DNA of 64,000 nt, taken from contig VTPC01090566.1 of NCBI GenBank assembly GCA_011009095.1, positions 53,151-117,150 on the forward strand, in the 5' to 3' direction. The stretch comes from Ignelater luminosus. Taxonomy: Eukaryota > Arthropoda > Insecta > Coleoptera > Elateridae. The stretch's first letter is position 1; each line of letters begins with the position of its first letter. The notes beneath the pieces are model-generated. The model made no database searches. It saw nothing but the letters and a program-made list of their open reading frames with translations, and was not told the DNA's origin. Below, one piece after another: positions 1 to 11,470 of this stretch. The translations under genes were made by a program, and so were the position numbers.

Positions 1-1831
1 TCAGATTTAAATAATATAATGCTGGCGCAATTACAGTAAGCGATTTTGTTTATGTTTTGATAAAATCACGTTTGAAAACCTCGACAATTGTTTACACAAT
101 TGATGTTAAAAGCTTAAGTGCTTTACGTTGATGGATTAGTCGGGTTATATTGAGTAGGTAATTTAAAAATTTATAGAACATATATTTTCTGCTGATAACG
201 TCCACAGAGTGGAATTCAGTTAATAACATAATTACATTTTCCTTTATACTAATGCAATGTGGAAAGGTTCTTTGTTTCAAAGGCAATTAAAGCTAGATCA
301 TACTTGTCGTAATTTTAATTAATAAAGCTTAATTGATATTCTACCATTTGAGTTACTTTTGTTAAAATATTCCTTACAAGAAGAAAACAAACGTATACCT
401 AAAATAAATATTTTTACTTCAGAATTTAATTTAAGCTTTCTAGAAGAAAAAACTCGAAATGCAATGCCTCTAGAACAATTGGCACTTCTCCAAAGGGGAG
501 CTCAAATTAATTAAAATGTCGTGTAGAGGAAACTAAGAGCACATTTCGTAGTATTAATGTTTAACACTTAGTTGAATAGGTAAAACACATATCAGAGGGT
601 TACTTCGACAGTAACACGCAGATAACATAGTTTTTCGCAACTGGCACGTCGCTGTAACGAGGAAGTGTATTAATAATCTTGTAGTGTAGGGGAATATATG
701 CGGTTGTATGTGGAATACGTAATTAGGTTTGTTAATCCGGATTATATTACAAGAATATCTCAGTCTCGGCCGTATAATACCACTCTGAGAGCTTTGAGCC
801 CGAACGACTAAATGCCATGTCGGTAGAGTGAGATACGTGTGTGTCACATGGGATGATAAGTAATCAACTTTTGCGCTTTTTTTATCTTTTATAATATAAC
901 TTCCTAGAAAACAAAATCATTATTTTCATGGAAGAACAATCTTGGGATTAAAATGGAGGCACGTAGTATGTGGTGCAATGGATTTTAATAAAGTTAGGTT
1001 AGCGTCATGTAAATATGACTAGAGAATCTAAATTCCAATTCTAATTTTAAAAAATGTTAAACAATGAACTTACTAATTTCACTATTAAATTATAACAAAG
1101 TAAAAGCAAACTGTATTGTAGATGTTTCTGTACATTTGTAAAGTTATATTGCAGAGAAACTAAATAAATAAAAAAAATAAACTGTCTACCTTCCTTTTCC
1201 ATTAATAATAAATTCATTTTAGAGACATTTGTAAACATTCCAGGGTGTCAACATTTTTCATTCACCTGTTTTTGTACTTCCATTATTTACATAATATCTA
1301 ATTGATTTTAAATATTTATTGGCTGTATACAATCTTCTCAAGAAATATCTACTTATGCAGCTAGGAAGGAAAGCGTATCATCATCATCAGTAACTACGCA
1401 AGCACGAAAGTCATTTTTTACCCGCGACTTCTTCTGTTGTTCAGATTTCTCAAGAACAGCAAAACCAATGAGTTCATCAAACATGGTCAAAATTTAATTT
1501 CAATTACTTCCACTGAAAACGAAAATATTCCCCACTAGAAGAAAGTTCTACAGCCTTATACGCCTTGAAACGAGGACGAATAGGTCTAGTTTTCAGAACG
1601 GTCATAGAAAAGCAATTTCATTACTGTTATTCTGGTTTTTTTGATTCATTAGACAGAGCTACGACTGAAGACAATTTTAAATGAATTTCATAATTAATAG
1701 ACGTAGGCGTGCAGATACGAAGTGTGACACACTGTAGGTATGTCTAGCATTATCTAGTATATCTATCCAGCGCGTATAGTGAAAAGAGAGCCTCAACAGT
1801 ACAATTTAAAATTTAAGTATCCTTCATTATA

Positions 1832-2071
1832 ATGTCATTCACCTTACTCTACTGGAAAGTACAAAGCGAATCACAGTCAGCACAAGAACAGAATGCCTAC
1901 GGAATAAAACTGTTTTGTGATCAATACCATACTTGGAAAGGCTTTTTGGATATTTCTCGAACTTTCACAACTCTGTCAACGCAATATCAAGAATCTAATC
2001 TGGGGCTAGAAACAATCCTTAGAGAAACTTGCTTAGCAATATGGTTACACGACTTCATACTAGTCTTGTTA
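1832..2071 (+). pseudogene. Possible piggyBac-type transposase fragment
   Basis: An open stretch of about 80 codons contains LLYWK, then about 20 residues further on YGIKLFCD followed by a Trp/Phe-rich stretch, and later LGLETI. The spacing and residues resemble the piggyBac transposase segment with an LLxWKG motif, an RxGIKxFxLCD motif, a TGYxxxFxVYTG motif and a LGL motif. The resemblance is from memory of the family and is partial. No TIR or TTAA pair was found around it and neighbouring frames are broken. It could be chance. If real it is a short decayed exon of a piggyBac-like element. Confidence 0.35.
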
Positions 2072-3959
2072 TAGTTACTCACCTCCGTTGCCAACTCCTC
2101 CAGTTTTCGATAAACTCAACATTCTATTACTTCTAGACGTGATAACTCCTATGTCAAAAGTAGTCATTTTTGAAATAGGTTTTGGTAATAAAAGAGGCTT
2201 TTTAAAACACTTATGCTCAAAAGTGTTTTAAGCATCTGTGCTAAAAGAAGATGTAAACAAAATTCACATCCAAATATTATTTTTGTTGATAATATGCATT
2301 TGCTTAGTTACATTTTATGAATAATTTTTAATTTTTATTTTTTTCTTGGAAATATGATTGTAATTTGTCTTCACTTCATTAACCATCTGAATTCACGTCT
2401 TTGTTAGCTCAATAATATCGAGTATACTCTATGTTTACCAAGAAAATTATTCCATCTTGTCGTGGGACATCTTGATAGTAACATATTGAGATTAGTTCTT
2501 GGTCATTGTGAGCTTTTCTCTTTTAACAAAACAGTTTTGAAAATTTTAGATTGTTGAACACCAGCATTTTGCTTCACGGCTAACTCTTTTTTAACTTTCT
2601 TATAATACTTAGGTGTGTACAGGCTGCTCATCGTTTGTAGTAACCTTCAGATAAATCAACTATTACAACAGTTTATAGGCAAGAAGAATGCTAAGATATT
2701 CAAGATTTGAATTACATTTTGAAGTTTTCTTTTTCCTTCTTTTTTTTCTATCATTGTATGCTTCACGTAAATTTTTGATTTACTTTTTGTAGTTATATGT
2801 TTACCTTGTCCTTCTATAATCATTTATTTATTAGGAGCCGATCACAATGTTCTGATTTGTACTAGTGTAACAACTAAATACATCATTAGAATAATAAGAA
2901 AACTAAATTGTGTTTTTATTTAGAAAATGCTAAAACACTATAATATGTGTGTACTGAATACAGGTAGTTTTAGACAATTTTTCCTTCTTGTTGTGAAGGT
3001 ATACTTCGAAGAACTCTCATTCAGCGTCATCAAATGTAGGCATCTAGCAATTTTGTGGAAAATTAAAAGCAATATCATCGTTTACATATTTGTCGATGAA
3101 GTTGTACTGACCTTATAGTCTTCTGTAAGAATAAATTATTTTTTTTTCAGAATTATGAAAGAAACTGTTATCATGCTTTACCTCACTCTTTAATAAGATC
3201 TGCTTTTAAAGTGGACTTGCAAATTAAGGATATGCATTTGTTGCAGATCACTGATCTTGCCTTGTTGAAAACACTCTTTGAATTGTAAATATTCTTAACT
3301 TCGGTATGAAATGTAACTGCAAGATTAATTCTCCACGTTGTGTTGAGAATGAAAAAAATGTATAAGAGACGCTTACTTATAACTAGAGACCGGATTTCTA
3401 GGCAAGTGCCTAAATTTAGATTTTTTAGGCAAGCGAAGAAAAATTGCTTTTAGGATAGTCTACGCATTTTTCTCTTGAAAAAAAATTTTTTTAAGTGCTT
3501 AAGTGCCTTTTTTTCTATGTTTTTGAAATAAATGCCTACAATCTTTAATATCTGTGCATATTATACTTGTATGAGTTTTTAATATTAATATTTTACTTTA
3601 AAAATTTTTAAAATACAATATCAGTATTGTTACCTTTATTGATTAAGATCCGTTAGTTATTTTTAGAAATTTGCTTTCAACTTCTTTTAAAGAAACCTTT
3701 TATAATCTATTTCAGATGTCTAAGCAGTAATAAATCGTAATTTCTGCAAATAGTTTAAAAATATTACAATAAAGCTACCCATTAAAAGTTAGAGGTAGTA
3801 AAGAAAGTGTGCCCTTAACAAAAGATAATTCGCTTAAGATGTTTATGTTGATAGGCGTTTAAACAAGTCAGACTCCTAATATACGTGTCAAATTTAAAGA
3901 AGCAGATTAACCTCAAATGTTATTTAAGTAAGTGTGTCTTCGTTATAAAACTAAAAAAA

Positions 3960-4090
3960 AGTCAAGTATCTGTATCTCGGAAGGGGTGTATTTTAGGACA
4001 CTATTGTTTATATGAAATTTTTTACTTATAATTGGCCCAGAAATTATCTATTAAAACATTTTACCATCATTAGGAACCACCCTGTATAAA
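3960..4090 (-). mobile_element. Single transposon end of the CAGGGTG type
   Basis: On the minus strand the sequence starts TATACAGGGTGGTTCCTAAT (from about 4088 downwards), the form of many insect IS630/Tc1-type ends. No partner end was found, so this looks like a truncated insertion, itself inside the hAT element. Confidence 0.4.
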
Positions 4091-4136
4091 TGTCTTTATA
4101 ATGTAGTACTTCCAATAATAAAATGTATTTCTAATA

Positions 4137-4973
4137 CACTAATGAAAAAAATTAAAGGAACAAAAAAATTTCCCAAATTTTTTAGTGATTTTAGAAATGC
4201 TGTATCTCAGTGAAAAATGATCGTATCAAGAAAAACATTTTCAAGCTTCAAGATTCTAGTTTTCAGATCTTTTAGTCAAACATTTTTAGGAGCTACGGTT
4301 ATCACGCAATCCTAAGAAATAGCGCGCAACAAAATCTTGCAAATTTTCTTTTTTTGTTTTTTGGGTGCACGAACTCGGAAAAATTTTTTTTAGCTAAACC
4401 ATTGCATGGACTGGATAGCTTGTTTATTCAGCTTTAATGTCCTTTTTTTAAACCTCGATACGACTATTTTTAACCGAGATATCAGACTTTTAATGGAAAA
4501 GGATCCTTTTGTCTTTAATCATCGATATCTCAGCAACCAATGATCGTACAGAAAATTAAAGGGCAGTTTTGGAAACTGGAATAAATTTTCTACAAGATAC
4601 TGTTGCGATCTTCAGGAAAGAAATTTGTTTCCATTCTTGACATGAATTTGAAAAAACAAGAAAAAAAGAGTAATTTATGGTTTTTTAGATAATCAACGGC
4701 TAAATTACAAATATTCATGAAATATATATATTGATAGCTCAATATACCGACAAAAACACTGTGAAGGTGCAATTCGATCTAGCGAACCGTTTCTTTGTTT
4801 CAAACAATCAAACTTTTGAAAAAAATTAAAGGATCACGTTTATTGCTCCTAAACACTTCATAATCATGATTAAAATAGAAAAAAACTTTTTTGAGTTTAT
4901 TTTACATTTTTACCGCAAGCAACGTTTAAATTTAGAAAATAAAATTTTTCATGTTTAATTTTTTTTATTAGTG
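4137..4973. mobile_element. TA-flanked MITE nested in the hAT element, 837 bp
   Basis: The left end CACTAATGAAAAAAATTAAA and the reverse complement of the right end (CACTAATAAAAAAAATTAAA) match almost exactly. Both sides are flanked by TA (4135-4136 and 4974-4975), as for Tc1/mariner-type insertions. The interior has no coding frame. A second, direct copy of the GAAAAAAATTAAAGGA motif lies at about 4818, so the element may itself be composite. Interior phrases such as GATATCTCAGCAACCAATGA recall other insect elements but give no family name. Confidence 0.65.
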
Positions 4974-5209
4974 TATTGTAATTTGTTTTTAGATGTATTA
5001 TTTAACATGTTTTAAGTTTTTTATCGATTTACCGTTTTATCATATCAATATTATTTTACATAGCTATAATACTTGGAATATCTAGTTTTTCAACAAGATA
5101 ATTATTAAATTTTAGTTCACAAAAATTAATTATAAAAACATATAAAGGTTAAGCAGTAAAGCTGAAAATCTTGAATGAATTTTCTCAAGAATTATAAAGT
5201 CGTATAAAA

Positions 5210-5335
5210 TTCTTATTTGGTCACATAAACTGCCTATTTGGTCGCCTAAAATGCCTATTTCGTAGCCTAAAGTGCTTATTTCGTTGCCTAAAATGCCTAT
5301 TTGACCGCCTAGATTGCCTATTATGATGCCTACTT
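5210..5335. repeat. Six 21-bp tandem repeats inside the right end of the hAT element
   Basis: Units of about 21 bp follow the pattern TGCCTATTTnGTnGCCTAAAA, beginning at 5210 (diverged), 5231, 5252, 5273, 5294 and 5315. They share the GCCTA core with the TIR-proximal sequence at 3400-3412. They are likely subterminal transposase-binding repeats. This role is an inference. Confidence 0.8.
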
Positions 5336-8300
5336 TAAAGGTTTTTAGTGCCTGTTTGCCTGCCTATTTTGATGATTATTAATGCCTAAAAATCCGGTCT
5401 CTACATATAACCTAATTTAAATTACTAAATGAAAAGCCGTTAGCAAATCCATTCCAGATTTTTTTTCTATTTACAGGGGATATTATTCAAGAGACACTTT
5501 CAAAATAATTCAGAGCTTTATTATTATTATAAAAAGAAATCTTGGAAATTCATTGTGTTTTTTTTTTGTTTGCAAATACTTATTTAAGTAATGTCAGTAA
5601 GTTTGCAAACGTTCAGCTCGTACTACAGTAATTATATATTAAATTTATTCAGTTAAAACACACTTGTTGCAAACATGAGTTCCCATAGGGTACATAATTT
5701 TTAATACGTGACTGTTTGCATTTGCATACACATACATCAAAAGTGTTTCTTGCGTAGTATGTATATTTCAATAAAATAGTTTCAGAAGAGAAAATTGAAA
5801 ATTCTATATTTATTATATGAAAAAGATCGTGAATTACAATATATATGACTGACACTTTTTAAAGTAAACATTCAGGAAATATACGTTAGTATAAGAAGAA
5901 ATAATAAAGGCTTGACTGGCAGTTTTTACTTATTGAATTGGCAGCGTTCTATACAGATTTAGAAAAGAATACAGACTATTTAAACTATTTGCTTTAGAGG
6001 ACTTCGTGCATTTTTTAACATATGGATAGAATGATGAAACTACTACATTACCTTTACTTTTAAATAATGAGCATCAAGATATTAAATGAAAACTGAAGTT
6101 AATTTATAACTCTATCATTTACTAGGTAGCACATAAAAAAAAATAAAGAAAGAGTTACTTAATAATTCAAAAACAACTATTTTTGATAGGCATTTCAATT
6201 AACGTTAGTCAGTGCAGGATTCATTTATAATTTCTCCCATAGATTCTAGATTCTAGAATTTGTCAAAGAAGGAGAATGTGTAAGAAATTGAAGTTTAAGT
6301 AGCAAACGAGCTATATTGTTATGGCTTTAATTTCGGTCATTTAAGTGTTTTTGTTTCCATATGTACGTCAAATTTAGCATCTTGGTACAATAAACCGTGG
6401 TAACGTATGTTTAAAAGTAGGGGCATTGAGAGTTTGTATTCCTCCACCACCAACGACCAAAGTTCCATGTCTGTACGGTCATCAGGTCCTGAAACCCAGA
6501 AGAAAAATACGAAATTCCATTGCAGGCACCTGAACCATTAAATAGTCTGTAATCATCTACTACCGATGACCAAAATCCCATGTCTGTGTGATAAAATGAT
6601 TGACTGGTATTGAAGCTATGTTCAATCTTTTTTATGAACCTTTAATAATAAAGATGTCTTGCACAACTTCAGCATCGCAAGGGTGGTAAAAATCGGTTGA
6701 ATGATGTCGTCGCTACGGGACGGACAGACGAACAGACAGAAATACAATTACCAAAATAGAAAGTGGTTTTCGCTACTTAATAGTTAAATAATACAAAAAT
6801 ATTTAAGTTTCATAATACTATAGTCCACACGCGATATTTTCACAAACAGAGAAGTTATATTTCAAATACAGAGTGTTGTAACACCCTGTATAGTCTCTCT
6901 TCACTTCTTCCACCGGATACTAACTTGCTTATGTGTGTTTTGTATGGTTTATCTTGTTCTAGTGAACCTGTTTTGATATGGATTTGAAGTTTTTTCTTCT
7001 AGGGAACGAAAACCATAGCTGTTGATATAAATGGCTCTGAACTATATTTTGACCTTTTTAAATTTAGGATAAATATAACTTTCTCTTGTTTTCGTATCTT
7101 AGCTGTTACAAAACAGTACCTGCGCTGACCATCTTAAAAAGGTGCATGAAAGACTCGCAGGCTCATAGACAGAAAAATGTAAATCAAAGAACTTTTGAGC
7201 GGGTCTCAAAGTGAAAAAGATGCTTTAACAACGATTTGTTTTAAAAAAATTAATAAGGTGGCCTGCCAAAGAATGAAAATCAGTATTTTAAGAATTTCTT
7301 TTAAAGGCACTTGTAGAGTTGATCTCTATTAGCTTATTTAAAACCAATACTGTAAGCATGGTTTACAGGATAATCAACCCAAAGCAATGAACAACAGGAT
7401 ACTTCTCCATCTACAAATCAGAAGTCTTTTGTTTGTAATTAGGTAGTTGTTGTTTTGTTTTCGAAGCTTGCATTGATCTTTTTAGATAGTTTCGGATAAA
7501 AAGCGTATAGTTTTTTGCATTCCAATATCGATAGCTAAACATAACCTGTTGTTTCAAATTCTCGATTACATTACATCCTCCACTTGCAACTACAGTGTAT
7601 TCAAATATCATTAGAAGTATCTTAAGCAAATATTTTAAGAACATCCACATTTGGACATTTGAAAACTTCAGTAAAATGCAAAAAGCGCTGTAATGCAGAT
7701 TCTTTACGAGACGCACATAATGAATGTTGGATTATTCTGCCAATTAGAACTGGTCATTTTAAGATTTTAGTTTTAAGTAGATAACGTCTATTTTCCTGAA
7801 TGGTAAATTTGCAGCGAACGGTTTTTTTGATTCCCTTGCTTTATCAGTGGAACAGAAATCTGCAATTATAGGCCTGTTGAAGGTTCATTTGAATGCTAAA
7901 AATTATCTGGGAATCTGGACACATGGAAAATACCATCCAGAATCTAAAATATTCAACTCCAAGGAAATGATATCGCATTTATAAACAACTACGTTCAAGG
8001 ATGTTCCAGTCTTTTCTTGGAATTAGATAACTGAATAACAAAATCAACAGAACTTGGGAATATCTTCAGTATTTTGCTTTAGTGCTTCGTTCACCACTAA
8101 TATCTTAAATATTCAAAGACTTTTCGAGTAGAGGAACACGAGAACTAGTAATCAATGACAGTTCATAAATATCTCAGTATTGAAATGCTTCCAATAAGTC
8201 CAGAGATTATGGCACGGCACTTGTCTAAGTAGTCTCTCAGCTTCTTTTGCAAGTTCTTTCAGGAAAATATCAGGAAAACTTGGAGGAATGTTGATCAGTA

Positions 8301-10692
8301 CTATTTGTGAAATCAAGAACAGATAAAAAATTATCTTCGTTTAAAAAATTCTTTAAAAACTAAAAAGTAGACACATGTCTAGCTCTAACCTAGACCAAAC
8401 TAACCTAACTTAAATTAATTTAACCTTCCTAATTATTCTAGTAGTTACTTAGCCTAATCTATTAAATGAGCTTTAGAGTTTGCTCTTTGCTCATCCTTGT
8501 ATAGAAAGATAACTTTGCATGTGCTCGTAGTTATTAAATAGTAAAATTGTTATAATTTATGAATCATGTTATTAATTTTATTAATTAGTGCAGATTGCAA
8601 GATTTCTTGGGTCATTTGCGGTAAGGGCCGCTGTGTAACAGTATTTCCATGTAAGGCTCATTCTCATCTTAGGTGGGGTTGAGGCTCACCTGATCACTGC
8701 CTGACTACGGTCCTGGAAGCCTCGGAGTACTCCGTTTTTGTTTTACCTATTGGGCGTCGTTCCTTTTGATCTCGCTGGTGTATTGATAACATTACACTTA
8801 CAATCTTCGTGTCTGTCGTTTACTATTCCTTCAGCAAAAGTCAATTTAGTTTGGGTTTCTTCAAGAATACAAACATGCATATTTAAATATTAATTATCTG
8901 TAGTGTTTCTCAACTAATTAACTCTTAGCTAACACCATAGTAACTTTTCAAAAAGCTTTTTGTATTTTATTTATGTATGTAAACGTGGAAGTAGAATTCA
9001 AATTAAGTCATTAATAATATTTAACAACCAAAGGCTTTTGATAGAATTAAGTTTTAAAGCGTATTTTATTAATATGAAAACAAACATTAGGAGACAAATG
9101 TATATGAATTCATTTGGTCTCTTTAATTAAGATGCGAGACACACACAAACAGCCAGAGTTAAGTCGTCTCTGCTGAATAATTATTTTCGCCATAAATGTT
9201 GTGTCTCTTGTTATTTTAGTGGTTGCAACATCATAATTGATGAAATGTAGATTCTCTTTTTAATTAAAACAAAAGATTATTTTAATTTGCTTTCGACGTT
9301 GTTTAAAAGTGCTGTAACGTGATGTTCGCAGAACTTTCCGGTTTGTTAGAAATGCGGCAACAAAGTCAGGTAAGTTCGATAATCAAGTGTAATGACTTTA
9401 GTTTGGAGGTTTATCTTACTTTCTATTTTGATAAACTAATGCTAATTTGTACTCAAGGGTCAATATTGGATTTGTAGTCGTAGTATAATAATAAAATGTA
9501 TTAATGCGTACTAAAACCTGTATTCCGGTAAAATTTTGAATTAACTTATCGATTTGATTTCCACAGGTGTAATAAAAACAACAGCGCTTCTTGAAAGATG
9601 TCTTGCAGTTTTGAGGCAACAGGAAGTAAAACATTCTCTGTAAACTTTCTGCTGAATGTTTTATAAAAGTTCTCTTAACTGTGGTAAAGTAACTGTTTTA
9701 ATGGAAAATCAAATGCTGACAAGAAATTGTACGGTTTAAGCGTTTGTAGCAGACTCAAATCAGTAGAAGTACATATTATACTTGTTAGGTAGCAACTTAT
9801 AAAGTCGTGTACAGTGTAATATCTACCAGACGGTGCTAGGTTTGAGACTGGCTAATAAAATCGATACTTCATGATATAACTAATATTTGAAAACTTTCTT
9901 AGGCTTATTTCAGTTACTCAGTTATTCTTTGCAACCTTAACCATCACCTTCTAAATGTTTTACAAATACAATGAGTCTCGTTTTTTATGTTCCAAAGAAT
10001 TGGAATCAAATAATAAAATCCTTTACATCTATATCGATGAAAATGTCAGTACAATACTGATTGATGTAACTTTCGTTATCCTTGACGAAAATTATAAATT
10101 TCAAAAACGGCTGCCATTGTATCTGATTGTAAACCATTGTTAGTCTTCTGTACTTAATTAAGTTGAAAATTTTTAAAAAAGCATCAACTTTAATAACTGT
10201 TTATCATTATTTGATTATTGTCAATTAATTGTTCGCATTATGACTAAATGTACATAATACATTATTATACAATATAATCTACGTATACAATAAACTTTCC
10301 TATCCTATTTGACGACATATTGAGCAGCTGGGTGGAGTTATCTAAAACTATTGTTTCTCGCAATAACAATAGTGGTCGGTAAATACAATTTAATCAGTGA
10401 AAAACATAGAATTTAGAATTCAGAGACATAAATCGTGTATATCGTAAATCTTAAAATATTTTGATCCCAGTACTTGGGCTACGCACAGACAAAGCAGGGA
10501 AATAATTATAACAAGAACAAACAATGAAGCAGTAAAGTTTTAGAAAACTTGATTTTCGCTGTATTGGGGTAGTTACTTACTTACTTACTGTTACAACATT
10601 ATATTCTTTTACCAGATTTATTTTATGATTAACCTTCCTTATGTAACTTTTTTAAAGTAATATTCTTTATTTTTATTTTATTTTAGTAGTAT

Positions 10693-11470
10693 TTGGGTCA
10701 TTCCATGAGAAATCTCCGAAGAATGGTTGCACGACCATTTATAAAAATTCTGATTTTTGTGCACAAATATTGATTTTATTAAATATGAAGATTGGCTGTC
10801 ATCAAGTTCAAACCTTAAGTCTTTGGATTACAAAATTTAGTGGTTCTCAGAAGGAAGGGTTTGCCCTACGACCTATCAAAATTTCAGGTTGTTCAAGTTA
10901 CCTCTGGTACAAGTGGCTTAATTAACACGAAATCCGTGCGTACTGACCTTGACGATTATAAGCCTTGTGAATGCACGAGGAGCCCATTAGTAAATTGTAT
11001 CAATAACTTGTTCACAATTTTATACTATTTAGCTTCTAATATACAATTTTTTATCTTGGTCTCATTTGTTTTGTATTGATTTAATCTTGGGACATTATGG
11101 CCCGACTAGGTATAACAAGATAGAATTTCTATCTCCTATCATCAACGAGAAAGTAAGCTTTCTGTAAACGTCTGAAATTTCCAAAACTAGGGTGGATCGC
11201 GTTGGAAAAATGTACGTCGTGAGAAAACCATTGATGGGAAATTTTTTAAAAAATTATTTGGAATTAATAATTAAAATCAATAAACTTGGATAATTGATTT
11301 AATAATTAATTTCATTAATGATGGACTAAAAAAGTTGCATTTGTATTTTAAATTGAATTATTTGGACAGTAAATCATGTGAAAACAGGTGCACAAATAAT
11401 CAAAGCTTTTAAAAATGGTCGTGCAACTGATTACTTTAAGGTTAGGTAGTTCTGCATAGAATAACTCATT
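10693..11470. mobile_element. Foldback/MITE element, about 0.78 kb
   Basis: Arms at 10726-10764 and 11389-11427 are inverted copies sharing GTTGCACGACCATTT and TTGTGCAC with the same spacing. The similarity extends outward to GGGTCATTCCATGAG on the left and the reverse complement of the segment ending near 11470 on the right. No transposase is encoded. The 79-codon open frame at 10840-11079 lies in the interior and resembles nothing known. The exact ends and target duplication are uncertain. Confidence 0.55.

Larger units (their letters stand above)
3384..5403. mobile_element. Non-autonomous hAT-type element, 2.02 kb
   Basis: The ends are inverted repeats: TAGAGACCGGATTTCTAGGC at 3384 matches the reverse complement of the sequence ending at 5403 (TAGAGACCGGATTTTTAGGC) with one mismatch. 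The 8-bp flanks are CTTATAAC (3376-3383) and CATATAAC (5404-5411), a near-perfect target duplication. The TAGAG start and an 8-bp duplication with T at position 2 and A at 7 fit the hAT superfamily (established knowledge). No transposase reading frame is present. GCCTA/TAGGC motifs are repeated near both ends, the usual place for hAT transposase-binding repeats. A second, TA-flanked element is nested at 4137-4973. Confidence 0.8.

Noticed and set aside
5210..5335. 21-bp repeats considered as a CRISPR-like or satellite array
   Set aside because: Units are contiguous without spacers and sit inside a hAT-type element whose ends share the same motif.
7411..7716. 101-codon minus-strand frame
   Set aside because: No family resemblance, no splice or start context, and codon content typical of random AT-rich DNA.
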